The position numbers and the translations under genes are program-made. Under the pieces are notes generated by a model. The model saw nothing but the letters and a program-made list of their open reading frames with translations. It ran no database searches and was not told where the DNA came from. From contig NZ_CP012020.1 of NCBI RefSeq assembly GCF_001183865.1, positions 1,488,001 to 1,552,000 of the forward strand: a DNA stretch of 64,000 nt, written 5' to 3'. Each line of letters begins with the position of its first letter. Position 1 is the stretch's first letter. Below are positions 54,995-64,000 of the stretch, one piece after another. This DNA is from Methylophilus sp. TWE2. GTDB lineage: Bacteria > Pseudomonadota > Gammaproteobacteria > Burkholderiales > Methylophilaceae.

Positions 54995-55231
54995 TTATTC
55001 AACAATGGTCGCGTGGGCAGCATCCAACGCGTCTTGCAGCAAGTCTTCCGGCAACTGGTTGATGGTGGTTGCCAGTAAGTCAGCTGCCTCAACCGTGCGA
55101 ATTGGCAGGTCTGTGGTGTTGAGTTCAGCGATTAAACCAGCAGCCACACCGGTGATCTTCAGCAATAATTCACGCTCTCGCATTAAAAGCTCAAGTTCTG
55201 CCCTGAGCATGTTTTCTTCGGCTGAATGCAT
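54995..55231 (-). CDS. Unrecognised 78-residue protein upstream of the efflux operon
   Basis: I do not recognise this protein. The first half is a charged helix likely to form a coiled coil (RAELELLMRERELLLKI) and the second half is helical and acidic (LPEDLLQDALDAAHATIVE). It has no cysteine or histidine cluster for metal binding. The ATG at 55231 has a GGGACGGA site; ATG and TTG starts 4-6 codons earlier also exist. It is 46 bp upstream of the TolC-type gene on the same strand, so it is probably the first gene of the efflux operon. Confidence 0.55.
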   Translation of the reverse strand: MHSAEENMLRAELELLMRERELLLKITGVAAGLIAELNTTDLPIRTVEAADLLATTINQLPEDLLQDALDAAHATIVE

Positions 55232-55319
55232 ATTCCGTCCCATGAACAACTTAATTTATGATGATTAGTCCAGCATCTTGCAGTTGAACGGCGGGCTTGT
55301 CAATGTGAAGACTATAAGT

Positions 55320-55349
55320 TTGTGAGATCAGCTTAAAATGGGCTATAAT
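55320..55349 (+). promoter_or_regulatory. Promoter of tRNA-Leu
   Basis: TTGTGA and TATAAT at 18-bp spacing lie 31 bases upstream of the tRNA. An ATTGTC/GACAAT inverted repeat (55355-55376) lies in the leader. Confidence 0.75.
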
Positions 55350-55380
55350 ACTGAATTGTCGGTTTTAGCTGACAATGATT

Positions 55381-55465
55381 GCGAAAGTGGCGAAATTGGT
55401 AGACGCACTGGATTTAGGTTCCAGCGCCGCGAGGCGTGAGAGTTCGAGTCTCTCCTTTCGCACCA
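55381..55465 (+). tRNA. tRNA-Leu (anticodon TAG)
   Basis: An 85-base class II tRNA. The acceptor GCGAAAG pairs with CTTTCGC, followed by discriminator A and encoded CCA. The anticodon stem CTGGA/TCCAG carries loop TTTAGGT with anticodon TAG. A long variable arm (CGCCGCGAGGCGT) and a GTTCGAG T-loop are present. Confidence 0.97.
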
Positions 55466-55498
55466 CCTGGATTGAATGGTGGTGGTAATGAATAAAAC

Positions 55499-55530
55499 AG
55501 GCTTCCGTTCAGGGAGCCTTTGTTGTTTTA
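55499..55530 (+). terminator. Terminator after tRNA-Leu
   Basis: AGGCTTCC pairs with GGGAGCCT (one G-U) round GTTCA, followed by TTGTTGTTTT. Confidence 0.75.
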
Positions 55531-55614
55531 AGCATCTTACTCTAATCGGCTATCCATACTCTATCAGGTAATATTTTCATGCGCCCAATCGGGCTGCGAC
55601 CAGAAAGGATCACT

Positions 55615-55989
55615 ATGAATATCGTACAAACATCAAATGCACCTGCTGCCATCGGACCGTATGCGCAAGGGGTTGTGGTTGCTAATATGCTTTATACCTC
55701 AGGGCAAATTGCTTTGCGTCCAGATGGCAGTTTGAATGATGGTGATATCGTGGTGCAAACCCGTCAGGTGCTGGCTAACCTGCAGGCCATTATCGAATCT
55801 GCAGGCGGTACTTTGCAGCAAGTGGTTAAAACCACCGTTTTCCTCAAGAACCTTGATGACTTTGCCGCCATGAATCAGGTCTATGCAGAAGCTTTTGCCG
55901 GCCATACGCCTGCACGTTCTACCGTGCAAGTAGCCAAGTTGCCGCGAGATGTCTTGGTAGAGATTGAGGCGATTGTTGCTTTAGCATAG
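55615..55989 (+). CDS. ridA: RidA-family enamine/imine deaminase
   Basis: Protein of 124 residues that clears reactive enamines from PLP enzymes. It shows the full RidA pattern: APAAIGPYAQGVV, LYTSGQIAL, QVLANLQAIIESAGGTLQQV, KTTVFLKNLDDFAAMNQVY, PARSTVQVAKLPRDVLVEIE with the conserved Arg and Glu. The ATG has AAGGA 7-8 bases upstream. A frame from 12 codons earlier is not conserved. Confidence 0.96.
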   Translation: MNIVQTSNAPAAIGPYAQGVVVANMLYTSGQIALRPDGSLNDGDIVVQTRQVLANLQAIIESAGGTLQQVVKTTVFLKNLDDFAAMNQVYAEAFAGHTPARSTVQVAKLPRDVLVEIEAIVALA

Positions 55990-56274
55990 GTCTTGAAGTC
56001 CAGATTTTGTACTCCATATTGATAATGAATGAGCCGTTTTAGTGGCTTGTGTTGACTAGCAGAAAATGATCGTGCTGCTGCTTTCAGGATTGCTGGCTTA
56101 AAGTTTATTTCAATTCGGAGTTGTGTTATATTTTTATGCTCTTTTTTCATCATTTGATCACTTGTCTAACACTTTACTGTGGTCAGGTTGTGTGAAAATA
56201 TGATTAATGCCCACTTGATGGCGCCCAATTACATAACCCATCGTTAAAAAAACGATTTTTACAGGAAGTTCAGC

Positions 56275-57585
56275 ATGGCAGCAGTATCTGTTGAAACAGT
56301 CAGCAACTTGGAACGTCGCATGACCATCAAAGTCCCTTTGGCTCCGCTCGAAGGGCAAATCAGACAACGTTTACAGCAAATTTCACGTACCGCCAAATTT
56401 GCTGGTTTCCGCCCAGGCAAAGCACCTATTGGTTTGGTGAATCAACACTATGGTGACCAGGTGCGTGATGAAATTTATTCCAAAGCGGTTGAAACCAGCT
56501 TTGGTGAGGCTGTGGAACAGAATAAATTACGCGTGGCAGGTTTCCCTAACATTGAACACATCCCATTCAAGGATGCGGCTGAAGAGTTTGAATACATTGC
56601 TACTTTCGAAATTTTCCCGGAAGTGGCTGTCGGTGATCTGACAAAAGTCAAAATCGAGCGTCCAACTCTGGAGTTGACCGATGCTGACGTTGAGAAAACC
56701 CTGGATGTACTGGTTAAACAGCGCGTAAGTTACGAGCCAGTCAAACGCATGTCTAAAAAAGGTGACCGCATCAATATTACATTGACAGCGTCTATGGATG
56801 GTCAGCAAGTTGAGAGTACGGGTGACCGCGGGATCGACCTTGTCATCGGTGAGCCAGGCCGGGTGAAAGAGTTTGATGATGCATTGATCGGTGGTAAGGC
56901 CGGTACTGAAAAGACGTTTGATATTACCTATCCTGAAGATCACAACCCAGCCCAATTGGCTGGAAAAACAGTCACTTATGATGTGAAGTTTATCTCGGTT
57001 TCCCAACCAGTTTACCCTGAAGTGGATGCAGAGTTCGCGAAAAACCTGGGTGTGGAAGATGGCAACATTGAGACAATGAAAGCCGAAATCAAGCAAAGTC
57101 TGGAACAGGAAGTCGACAAGCGACTCAAAGCACGTATTAAAGAAGCCGTTTTCCAGGCATTGGTTGATGAAACCAGCTTCGAACTGCCCAAAGCGATTGT
57201 TTCAGCTGAAACCAACCGCCTGATGCAAGTTGCAGCGCAAAACTTGCGTCAGCGTGGCGTGGATCCGGCACAGGTTCCTATGGGGCCTTCTGTATTCGAG
57301 GCTCAAGCGCAGCGCAATGCCAAGTTGCGACTCGTATTGAGCGAGTTGGTTAATAGCAACAATTTGCAGGCAACAGCAGATCAAGTGCGTGCCATGGTAG
57401 ATACGTTTGCACAAAGTTTTGAAAAACCGGATGAGTTGGTGAGCTGGTATTATGCTGATGTCAAACGCTTGGACGAACCAGCTGCACTTGCAACTGAAGA
57501 AAATGTGGTGGCTTGGGTGCTGGACAAGGCCAAAGTGACCAGCAAAAAAATTAAATTTGATGAATTGATGATGGCAGGTGCTTAA
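56275..57585 (+). CDS. tig: Trigger factor
   Basis: Ribosome-bound chaperone of 436 residues. The N-terminal ribosome-binding domain has the signature FAGFRPGKAPIGLVNQHYG (about 42-60), the PPIase domain starts near KKGDRINITLTASMDG, and the helical arms follow. The 285-bp gap before it contains a TATATT-type -10 candidate but no certain promoter. The first gene of the tig-clpP-clpX run. Confidence 0.96.
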   Translation: MAAVSVETVSNLERRMTIKVPLAPLEGQIRQRLQQISRTAKFAGFRPGKAPIGLVNQHYGDQVRDEIYSKAVETSFGEAVEQNKLRVAGFPNIEHIPFKDAAEEFEYIATFEIFPEVAVGDLTKVKIERPTLELTDADVEKTLDVLVKQRVSYEPVKRMSKKGDRINITLTASMDGQQVESTGDRGIDLVIGEPGRVKEFDDALIGGKAGTEKTFDITYPEDHNPAQLAGKTVTYDVKFISVSQPVYPEVDAEFAKNLGVEDGNIETMKAEIKQSLEQEVDKRLKARIKEAVFQALVDETSFELPKAIVSAETNRLMQVAAQNLRQRGVDPAQVPMGPSVFEAQAQRNAKLRLVLSELVNSNNLQATADQVRAMVDTFAQSFEKPDELVSWYYADVKRLDEPAALATEENVVAWVLDKAKVTSKKIKFDELMMAGA

Positions 57586-57588
57586 ACC

Positions 57589-58236
57589 ATGAATTATATG
57601 AACGCGAACGAAGGCATGATGCAACAACGTATGGAGCCGCAAGGTCTTGGCTATATTCCAATGGTCATTGAGCAAAGTGGCCGGGGTGAGCGTTCATATG
57701 ACATCTATTCACGCTTATTGAAAGAGCGCGTTATTTTCCTTGTTGGCCCTGTCAATGACATGACGGCCAATCTGGTTGTTGCGCAACTTTTGTTCCTGGA
57801 AGCTGAAAACCCGGACAAGGACATTTCCTTGTACATCAACTCTCCGGGCGGCTCAGTGACTGCGGGCATGTCGATTTATGACACTATGCAGTTTATTAAG
57901 CCAGATGTCAGCACTTTGTGTATTGGCCAAGCGGCCAGCATGGGTGCGTTCCTGCTGACTGCAGGCGCAAAAGGCAAGCGTTTCTGCCTGCCTAACTCCC
58001 GTGTCATGATCCACCAGCCGTTGGGTGGTTTTCAAGGCCAGGCCTCTGATATTGAGATCCATGCTAAGGAAATTCTGTACCTTAAAGACAAATTAAATGG
58101 CATTATGGCTCATCATACTGGCCAGAACATTGAAACCATTGCCAACGACACTGATCGTGACAATTTTATGAGTGCTGACGCTGCCAAGGCTTATGGCCTG
58201 GTAGACCAGGTGATTGCCGCACGTAGCGCTGTTTAA
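57589..58236 (+). CDS. clpP: ATP-dependent Clp protease proteolytic subunit
   Basis: Serine peptidase of 215 residues. The triad is Ser117 in [10 protein letters not shown], His142 in VMIHQPLGG, and Asp191 in NDTDRDNF. The offset from E. coli numbering is uniform. A short pro-region precedes the conserved [17 protein letters not shown]. It begins 3 bp after tig, and ATP-dependent partner clpX follows within 28 bp. Confidence 0.97.
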   Translation: MNYMNANEGMMQQRMEPQGLGYIPMVIEQSGRGERSYDIYSRLLKERVIFLVGPVNDMTANLVVAQLLFLEAENPDKDISLYINSPGGSVTAGMSIYDTMQFIKPDVSTLCIGQAASMGAFLLTAGAKGKRFCLPNSRVMIHQPLGGFQGQASDIEIHAKEILYLKDKLNGIMAHHTGQNIETIANDTDRDNFMSADAAKAYGLVDQVIAARSAV

Positions 58237-58263
58237 TCAGCGAGCAACCAGCAGGGGAATAGC

Positions 58264-59553
58264 ATGGCAACTAAATCTGATAGCGAGAAGCTTTTATATT
58301 GCTCGTTTTGCGGCAAGAGCCAGCATGAAGTTAAAAAACTGATTGCCGGCCCGTCTGTCTTTATTTGCGATGAATGTGTTGACTTGTGCAACGACATTAT
58401 TCGTGAGGAAATCCAGAGCCTCAACGAAATCAAGTCTGCAGACAAGAAACTGCCGACACCACAAGAAATCTGCTCTATCCTTGACCAATATGTCATTGGC
58501 CAGGTGCAAGCGAAAAAGAACCTGGCAGTGGCAGTTTACAACCACTACAAACGCCTGGGATATAACCCTTTATCTGAAGGCAATCAGTCTGGTAAAGATG
58601 ATGTCGAAGTGCAGAAAAGTAACATTCTGCTGATTGGGCCCACCGGTTCAGGTAAAACCTTGCTGGCGCAAACCCTGGCGCGTTTGCTGGATGTGCCATT
58701 TGTGATGGCTGATGCGACGACATTGACCGAAGCCGGTTATGTGGGTGAAGACGTCGAAAACATTATGCAGAAACTGCTGCAAAAATGCGATTACGACGTT
58801 GAAAAAGCCCAGCGCGGCATTGTCTACATTGATGAAGTCGACAAAATTTCGCGTAAGTCTGACAACCCGTCGATTACGCGTGACGTATCAGGTGAGGGTG
58901 TACAGCAGGCTTTGCTGAAACTGATCGAGGGCACGATTGCCTCCGTCCCACCGCAAGGTGGCCGCAAACATCCTAACCAGGAGTTTGTGCAACTGGACAC
59001 CACCAATATCCTGTTTATCTGCGGCGGTGCCTTTGATGGCCTGGAAAAGGTGATCCGTCACCGCTCGGAAAAAGGCGGTATCGGCTTCGGCGCTGAAGTG
59101 AAAAGCAAGGAAGACGTACGCGCCGTAGGTGAAGTGCTACGTGAGGTTGAGCCAGAAGATCTGATCAAGTTTGGCCTGATCCCAGAATTCATCGGTCGTT
59201 TGCCAGTGGTGGCGACGTTGGAATCCCTGGATGAAGAGGCACTGATGACGATTTTGGTCGAACCGAAGAATGCGTTGACCAAACAGTATATGAAACTGTT
59301 CAAAATGGAAGGCGTGGAGCTGGAGTTTGAAGACTCTGCCCTGCGTTTGATCGCTAAAAAAGCGCTTGAGCGTAAAACAGGTGCCCGTGGTTTGCGTTCC
59401 ATTATGGAACATGCGTTGCTGGACCTCATGTATGAATTGCCATCGCTTAAGAGCTTGTCCAAGGTGATTGTAGACGCTGGCGTCATTGAACATACCTCTG
59501 AACCGATTCTGATTTATCAGGATACGCAAAAACGCGTCGAAAACGCACACTAA
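58264..59553 (+). CDS. clpX: Clp protease ATP-binding subunit ClpX
   Basis: AAA+ unfoldase of 429 residues. The N-terminal zinc-binding cysteines are 13, 16, 35 and 38 ([18 protein letters not shown]). Walker [12 protein letters not shown] is at about 122-132, Walker [11 protein letters not shown], and the ClpP-docking IGF loop is in [10 protein letters not shown]. It has a CAGGGGA site. Two hairpins follow the stop codon. Confidence 0.97.
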   Translation: MATKSDSEKLLYCSFCGKSQHEVKKLIAGPSVFICDECVDLCNDIIREEIQSLNEIKSADKKLPTPQEICSILDQYVIGQVQAKKNLAVAVYNHYKRLGYNPLSEGNQSGKDDVEVQKSNILLIGPTGSGKTLLAQTLARLLDVPFVMADATTLTEAGYVGEDVENIMQKLLQKCDYDVEKAQRGIVYIDEVDKISRKSDNPSITRDVSGEGVQQALLKLIEGTIASVPPQGGRKHPNQEFVQLDTTNILFICGGAFDGLEKVIRHRSEKGGIGFGAEVKSKEDVRAVGEVLREVEPEDLIKFGLIPEFIGRLPVVATLESLDEEALMTILVEPKNALTKQYMKLFKMEGVELEFEDSALRLIAKKALERKTGARGLRSIMEHALLDLMYELPSLKSLSKVIVDAGVIEHTSEPILIYQDTQKRVENAH

Positions 59554-59559
59554 ATCTTG

Positions 59560-59587
59560 CTTGCAATAGCCATCCGGCTATTGCAAG
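59560..59587 (+). terminator. Hairpin after clpX
   Basis: A perfect 12-bp stem CTTGCAATAGCC/GGCTATTGCAAG with loop ATCC. A second hairpin AGCATCT/AGATGCT (59590-59611) follows at once. Neither has a long T tract, so partial read-through to lon is possible. Confidence 0.6.
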
Positions 59588-59617
59588 ATAGCATCTACAA
59601 CATTAGATGCTGCTTCT

Positions 59618-59645
59618 ATTGAATTCTCAAAGAATGTTCCCATCT
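59618..59645 (+). promoter_or_regulatory. Sigma-32 (heat-shock) promoter of lon
   Basis: ATTGAAT, a 13-bp spacer and TCCCATCT match the RpoH consensus CTTGAAA-N13-CCCCATnT at most positions, 44 bases before the lon start. Lon is a classic heat-shock gene. Confidence 0.7.
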
Positions 59646-59688
59646 AAATGCAAAGGGCTTGGTCCTTTGACACTTTACGAAAGAAGCT

Positions 59689-62121
59689 ATGACTGAACAC
59701 ACTTTGCTTGACTCCGAGACGCCTGACACTGCTTTAATCCCGTTACTGCCGTTGCGTGATGTTGTTGTTTATCCACATTTGGTGATCCCACTGTTTGTTG
59801 GCCGCAGCAAGTCGGTCAAGGCGTTGGAGCGTGCATCAGAGGGTGATAAGAAGATTCTGCTGGTGGCGCAGAAGTCTGCCAATAAGGACGACCCGACGGC
59901 TGAAGACCTGTATGAGATCGGCACACTGGCGACTGTTTTACAAATGCTGAAGCTGCCCGATGGTACGGTTAAAGTGCTGGTAGAAGGCCTGCATCGCGTA
60001 CGTGTTTCAGACTTTGTCGAAACCGACGATTGTTTCATGGCGCTCGGCGAAGAAGTCGAGCAAACCGATCAGGACGATAAAGAGGCCGAAGCCTTGATGC
60101 GCACTGTCATGACCCAGTTTGATCAGTACGTTAAACTCAACAAGAAAATTCCGCCTGAAATCCTGACTTCACTGGCGACCATTAATGAGCCAGGTCGCCT
60201 GGCAGATACGATTTCTGCCCACCTGACACTCAAGCTGGAAGAAAAGCAAAAAGTATTGGAAATGCTCAGTGTGATTGAGCGTCTGGAGCATTTGCTTTAC
60301 CTGATGGAGTCTGAAATCGACATCTTGCAGGTAGAAAAACGTATCCGTGGCCGTGTGAAACGCCAAATGGAGAAAAGCCAGCGCGAGTATTACCTGAATG
60401 AGCAAGTGAAAGCGATTCAGAAAGAGCTAGGCGAGCAAGATGAAAACGCCGAGATGGAAGAGCTTGAGCAGCGCATAAAGAATGCCGCCATGCCTAAAGA
60501 GGCGCTGGCTAAAGTGACTGCTGAGTTCAAGAAACTCAAATTGATGTCTCCAATGTCGGCTGAAGCTTCTGTCGTGCGTAATTACATCGACACGCTGCTT
60601 AACTTGCCATGGAAAAAGAAAACCAAGATCAGCAAAGATTTGCAGGCTGCAGAAGCGATTTTGGATGCCGATCATTATGGTCTGGACAAGGTTAAAGAGC
60701 GTATCGTTGAATACCTGGCGGTACAACAGCGTGTAGGCAAGCTTAAAGCGCCTATTCTGTGCCTGGTAGGGCCGCCTGGGGTAGGTAAGACCTCCTTAGG
60801 CCAAAGCATTGCCAAAGCCGTCAACCGCAAATTCGTGCGGATGGCTTTGGGTGGCGTGCGTGATGAAGCAGAGATTCGTGGTCATCGCCGGACTTATATT
60901 GGTTCCATGCCAGGTAAGGTGCTGCAAAGCATGACCAAAGTGGGCGTGAAAAACCCATTATTCCTGCTGGACGAAGTCGATAAGATGGGCCAGGACATGC
61001 GTGGTGATCCGTCTTCAGCCTTGTTGGAGGTGTTGGACCCGGAGCAAAACCACACATTTGCTGATCACTATGTTGAAGTGGACTATGATCTCAGCGATGT
61101 GATGTTTGTGGCAACCGCCAACAGCATGAATATCCCCGAGCCATTGCTGGATCGTATGGAGATTATACGTCTGTCTGGGTACACGGAAGACGAGAAAATC
61201 AATATTGCCCAGCGGTACCTGTTGCCCAAGCAGCTCAAGGCACACGGTTTGAAATCGACCGATATTTCGGTTGCGGAAAGCGTATTGCGCGATATCGTGC
61301 GTTATTACACCCGTGAGGCTGGCGTTCGTCGTCTGGAACAGGAAATTGCGAAGATTTGCCGTAAAGCGGTAAAAGAGCAGTTACTGGCCAAAGGTAAGAG
61401 CAAAACCGTCAAGAAAATTAACGTTGCCAGCAAAAACATTGAGCAATATCTGGGCATCAAACGCTACGACTTTGGTGTTGCCGCCAAAGAGAATCAGGTA
61501 GGGCAGGTGACAGGACTGGCGTGGACCTCCGTGGGTGGTGAATTGCTGACGATCGAAGCTGTGACTTTGCCTGGTAAGGGTAAAACCATTACCACGGGTA
61601 AATTAGGTGATGTGATGCAGGAATCAGTGACTGCTGCCATGAGTGTGGTGCGTAGCCGTTCCGAAGGCTTGGGTATTCCAACTGATTTCTACGAGAAGAA
61701 GGACATCCATATCCACTTGCCTGAGGGGGCCACGCCAAAAGACGGCCCAAGTGCAGGTATTGCCCTGACCACAGCCATTGTTTCAGTGCTGACAGGCATT
61801 CCAGCTCGCGCAGACGTGGCCATGACAGGTGAAATCACCTTGCGTGGGGAAGTCTTGCCGATTGGTGGCTTGAAAGAAAAACTGTTGGCTGCGCATCGGG
61901 GTGGCATTAAAACGGTCTTGATTCCACTGGCCAATGAAAAAGATTTGGTAGAAATTCCGGCCAATATCAAAAAAGACCTGGATATTCATTGCGTGAAATG
62001 GATAGATCAGGTGCTGGATTTGGCACTCGCCAGTGCACCGCAACCGTTAGCTGTGAATGCGCCAGCTGTTGAGATTGTCGCTTCTGGTGATGCGAATCCG
62101 GAACAAGCGGTCACGCATTAG
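59689..62121 (+). CDS. lon: ATP-dependent protease Lon
   Basis: Protein of 810 residues. The N-terminal LON substrate domain begins [20 protein letters not shown]. The central AAA+ part has Walker [18 protein letters not shown], sensor and Walker B ([12 protein letters not shown]). The C-terminal peptidase has the Ser in [11 protein letters not shown] and the dyad Lys in [14 protein letters not shown]. Full length. It carries its own probable heat-shock promoter. Confidence 0.97.
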   Translation: MTEHTLLDSETPDTALIPLLPLRDVVVYPHLVIPLFVGRSKSVKALERASEGDKKILLVAQKSANKDDPTAEDLYEIGTLATVLQMLKLPDGTVKVLVEGLHRVRVSDFVETDDCFMALGEEVEQTDQDDKEAEALMRTVMTQFDQYVKLNKKIPPEILTSLATINEPGRLADTISAHLTLKLEEKQKVLEMLSVIERLEHLLYLMESEIDILQVEKRIRGRVKRQMEKSQREYYLNEQVKAIQKELGEQDENAEMEELEQRIKNAAMPKEALAKVTAEFKKLKLMSPMSAEASVVRNYIDTLLNLPWKKKTKISKDLQAAEAILDADHYGLDKVKERIVEYLAVQQRVGKLKAPILCLVGPPGVGKTSLGQSIAKAVNRKFVRMALGGVRDEAEIRGHRRTYIGSMPGKVLQSMTKVGVKNPLFLLDEVDKMGQDMRGDPSSALLEVLDPEQNHTFADHYVEVDYDLSDVMFVATANSMNIPEPLLDRMEIIRLSGYTEDEKINIAQRYLLPKQLKAHGLKSTDISVAESVLRDIVRYYTREAGVRRLEQEIAKICRKAVKEQLLAKGKSKTVKKINVASKNIEQYLGIKRYDFGVAAKENQVGQVTGLAWTSVGGELLTIEAVTLPGKGKTITTGKLGDVMQESVTAAMSVVRSRSEGLGIPTDFYEKKDIHIHLPEGATPKDGPSAGIALTTAIVSVLTGIPARADVAMTGEITLRGEVLPIGGLKEKLLAAHRGGIKTVLIPLANEKDLVEIPANIKKDLDIHCVKWIDQVLDLALASAPQPLAVNAPAVEIVASGDANPEQAVTH

Positions 62122-62162
62122 TAAAATTGATGCGAATTATTGTCAAAAGGCCGGATTAGCGC

Positions 62163-62192
62163 TTGACAGCTCGTTTTGCGGCTTGATATAAA
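62163..62192 (+). promoter_or_regulatory. Promoter of hupB
   Basis: A perfect TTGACA and TATAAA at 18-bp spacing, 50 bases before the HU start codon. Confidence 0.85.
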
Positions 62193-62241
62193 GACGGTAC
62201 AGGATGTACCTGTCTTTTTAACTAGTTATTAGGGGAAACAC

Positions 62242-62514
62242 GTGAATAAATCAGAATTGATAGATCATATTGCAAGTGCTGCTGGTATTTCTAAAGCCGC
62301 TGCGGCTCGTGCTCTGGATGCAACAACTGAAGCTATTTCCGGCGCATTGAAAAAAGGTGATATGGTGACCTTGATTGGTTTTGGTACATTCTATGTAGGT
62401 GAGCGTTCTGCCCGTTCTGGCCGTAATCCTCGTACCGGCGCAACAATTAACATCAAAGCTGCTAAATCTCCTAAATTTAGGGCTGGTAAAGGCCTGAAAG
62501 ATGCTGTAAACTAG
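62242..62514 (+). CDS. hupB: DNA-binding protein HU-beta
   Basis: Protein of 90 residues: nucleoid-associated HU. It has [40 protein letters not shown], the DNA-arm [20 protein letters not shown], and a typical C-terminus GKGLKDAVN. The start is GTG with AGGGGA 7 bases before it. It lies after lon as in most gammas and betas. Confidence 0.97.
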   Translation: MNKSELIDHIASAAGISKAAAARALDATTEAISGALKKGDMVTLIGFGTFYVGERSARSGRNPRTGATINIKAAKSPKFRAGKGLKDAVN

Positions 62515-62574
62515 CATTCTTTGGTTGAGCAGCTAGTTTGCTCTGCCAGTAGTAGCAACACAAGTGGTTGTTAC

Positions 62575-62650
62575 GGGTGCTTAGCTCAGTTGGTAGAGCG
62601 TCGCCCTTACAAGGCGAATGTCAGCGGTTCGACCCCGTTAGCACCCACCA
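62575..62650 (+). tRNA. tRNA-Val (anticodon TAC)
   Basis: A 76-base cloverleaf. The acceptor GGGTGCT/AGCACCC, D-loop AGCTCAGTTGGTAGAGC, anticodon loop CTTACAA with TAC, T-arm GGTTCGACCC, and encoded CCA are all present. Confidence 0.97.
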
Positions 62651-62660
62651 AAACAATTTA

Positions 62661-62695
62661 AATTAAGAGTGCGAAGTTTGCGCTCTTAATTTTTT
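62661..62695 (+). terminator. Terminator after tRNA-Val
   Basis: AATTAAGAGTGC pairs with GCGCTCTTAATT (one G-U) round a 7-base loop, then TTTT. Confidence 0.85.
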
Positions 62696-62767
62696 GAGTG
62701 ACACGGTACTTAAGAAGTTACTTTAATTAGCAATGCTAAGTACCGAATAAGTAATTAAAAAAATTAG

Positions 62768-62795
62768 TTGATTTTATAAAAAACAATGTTATAAT
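62768..62795 (+). promoter_or_regulatory. Promoter of tRNA-Asp
   Basis: TTGATT and TATAAT at 16-bp spacing, 19 bases before the tRNA. Confidence 0.75.
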
Positions 62796-62814
62796 TTCAG
62801 CTTAATGATTACCG

Positions 62815-62891
62815 GGAGCGGTAGTTCAGTTGGTTAGAATACCGGCCTGTCACGCCGGGGGTCGCGGGTTCGAGCCCCGTCCGCTCCGCCA
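62815..62891 (+). tRNA. tRNA-Asp (anticodon GTC)
   Basis: A 77-base cloverleaf: acceptor GGAGCGG/CCGCTCC, D-arm AGTTCAGTTGGTTAGAAT, anticodon stem CCGGC/GCCGG with loop CTGTCAC, T-arm GGGTTCGAGCCC, discriminator G and encoded CCA. Confidence 0.97.
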
Positions 62892-62894
62892 AAT

Positions 62895-62921
62895 AAAAGC
62901 CCTGATTTTTCAGGGCTTTTT
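62895..62921 (+). terminator. Terminator after tRNA-Asp
   Basis: AAAAGCCCTGA pairs with TCAGGGCTTTT round TTTT and is followed by further T. The 270 bases from here to ppiD show no gene I would defend. Confidence 0.92.
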
Positions 62922-63191
62922 TCTTTTCTAGTGTCTTCTTCCTCGATTTTCGACTCAAAGCACTCGCTGCATAAAACTCAATGTCCAGCCCACATTTCTG
63001 ATAAAAGTAATCGCTTTTTTGAGGTCTATCGTCGGTTTAATTTGCAGTGCTTTAAATTGCCGGATTACTCTGTGGCTGATATCTGTTTAAACTGTGATGA
63101 ATGGGGTGAACATGCGGCCTGAGTCCAGCCATGATGGCGGGTTTATGGTATAGTTTGCTGTTGCAAAAAATCAGGTAATGGAAATTATAAA

Positions 63192-64000
63192 ATGTTGGAA
63201 GCACTCAGAAAACATACACAAGGATGGATGGCAAAAATCATTCTGGCGCTGATTGTGGTGCCGTTTGCTTTGTTTGGTATTGACTCTTATCTCAATCAGG
63301 CGGGCGGCCAGGTTGCCGTGGCCAAAATTGATGGTCAGAAAATTTCGCTGCAAGAGTATTCAAATGCAGTTGAAAACGCCCGTAACTTTTTGCAGTCGCA
63401 AGGGCAAAAAGTGGACACTCAAATGCTGGAAAGCCCAGCGTTCAAGCAGTCTGTACTGGATGGCATTATTACGCGCCGTCTGGTTGAAGGTGCGATTCAG
63501 GATTATCGGTTTAAAATCAGCGATGAGCAGTTAAGTCAGCACATTCTGGGTATGCCCGAATTCCAGAGCAATGGCAAGTTCTCTGAAGACACTTACAATC
63601 AGTTACTGACACAAAATAAACTGACCCCAGCGAAGTTTGAGCAAAGTGTGCGTAAGGATCTTGCAGTCCAGCAAGTGCGAGATGGTTTATCCGCGCTGGT
63701 ATTCATGCCTAAGAAAGTGGCTGAGCAATCTTTGATGTCCGAGTTTGAACAGCGCGAAGTCACTGTCACCGATATCAAGGTCTCTGATTTCATGAATCAG
63801 GTCAACGTGACACCAGATCAGGTGCAAGCCTATTACAAGCAGCATAAAACCAAGTTTATTGCGCCTGCCAAGGTTAAACTGCAATTCGCATTGTTGTCTG
63901 CTGCCGGTTTGATGGGGCAGGTGAGTGTGACTGATGAAGAAGTGAAGCAATACTACGACGAAAACGCTGCCAAATTTCAGGGTAATGAACAGCGACAGGC
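63192..64000 (+). CDS. ppiD: Periplasmic folding chaperone PpiD-like (SurA N-domain), 3' part outside window
   Basis: The first 269 codons of an inner-membrane-anchored chaperone/peptidyl-prolyl isomerase that helps newly exported proteins. It shows MLEALRKHTQGWMAKIILAL with one transmembrane helix to about residue 31, then a SurA-type N-terminal domain (VAKIDGQKISLQEYSNAVEN, VLDGIITRRLVEGAI, and the FQSNGKFSEDTYNQLL block). The parvulin domain should lie beyond the window. It follows hupB across two tRNA genes. The frame is open to the window edge. Confidence 0.93.
   Translation, partial: MLEALRKHTQGWMAKIILALIVVPFALFGIDSYLNQAGGQVAVAKIDGQKISLQEYSNAVENARNFLQSQGQKVDTQMLESPAFKQSVLDGIITRRLVEGAIQDYRFKISDEQLSQHILGMPEFQSNGKFSEDTYNQLLTQNKLTPAKFEQSVRKDLAVQQVRDGLSALVFMPKKVAEQSLMSEFEQREVTVTDIKVSDFMNQVNVTPDQVQAYYKQHKTKFIAPAKVKLQFALLSAAGLMGQVSVTDEEVKQYYDENAAKFQGNEQRQ

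Noticed and set aside
62931..63122. 63-codon frame between tRNA-Asp and ppiD
   Set aside because: It begins with GTG right after a terminator, with no ribosome site. It has several Cys and His but no recognisable domain. Too weak to list as a gene.

Overview
The window looks like a chromosome segment of an obligate or restricted methylotroph of the Betaproteobacteria, most likely family Methylophilaceae (Methylophilus/Methylovorus/Methylotenera group). The main reason is a block at 41.8-49.3 kb that joins ribulose monophosphate (RuMP) formaldehyde fixation (transaldolase, hexulose-6-phosphate synthase, phosphohexuloisomerase) to genes resembling methylofuran / tetrahydromethanopterin cofactor synthesis. 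The housekeeping gene orders (yceD-rpmF-plsX-fabHDG-acpP-fabF and tig-clpP-clpX-lon-hupB-ppiD) are ordinary proteobacterial ones. The species cannot be fixed from the sequence alone.

Layout. 0-10 kb: a partial DNA polymerase IV gene, a SnoaL-like secreted protein with a divergent HxlR regulator, an RsmI-type methyltransferase, a small cation-efflux protein with a divergent MerR regulator and a textbook 19-bp-spacer MerR promoter, a DUF4139 protein, Maf, and a two-subunit pyruvate carboxylase. 9.7-23.5 kb: the fatty-acid operon, a thiol peroxidase plus a paralogue that has lost its peroxidatic cysteine, dnaE, accA and tilS. 23.6-29.4 kb: a TonB-dependent receptor co-transcribed with a sigma-54-type response regulator, then purT and a truncated haemoglobin. 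29.4-34.6 kb: two tandem DEAD-box helicases and typA.

34.6-36.4 kb is the least ordinary stretch. Two small lipoprotein genes sit in what read as integron gene cassettes. One has a complete attC site, and the second attC survives only as its left half. The left end of each attC is complementary to the GTTRRRY core at the start of its own cassette. No integrase is present in the window, so this fits a cluster of attC sites lacking an integrase (CALIN). PPK2 polyphosphate kinase, a NarX/NarL-type two-component pair, an EamA permease and a Rieske oxygenase follow.

41.8-49.3 kb is the C1 block. tal, hps and phi are separated by strong terminators. A HisA-like gene is transcribed divergently from an overlapping four-gene run (ATP-grasp ligase, MfnF-like, pabB, MfnE-like) that I read as methylofuran/methanopterin cofactor synthesis, with pabB supplying p-aminobenzoate. 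49.3-55.2 kb: a heavy-metal RND efflux operon preceded by an unrecognised 78-codon gene. 55.3-64 kb: tRNA-Leu, ridA, the tig-clpP-clpX-lon protein-quality-control block with a likely heat-shock promoter before lon, hupB, tRNA-Val, tRNA-Asp and the start of ppiD, which runs off the window.
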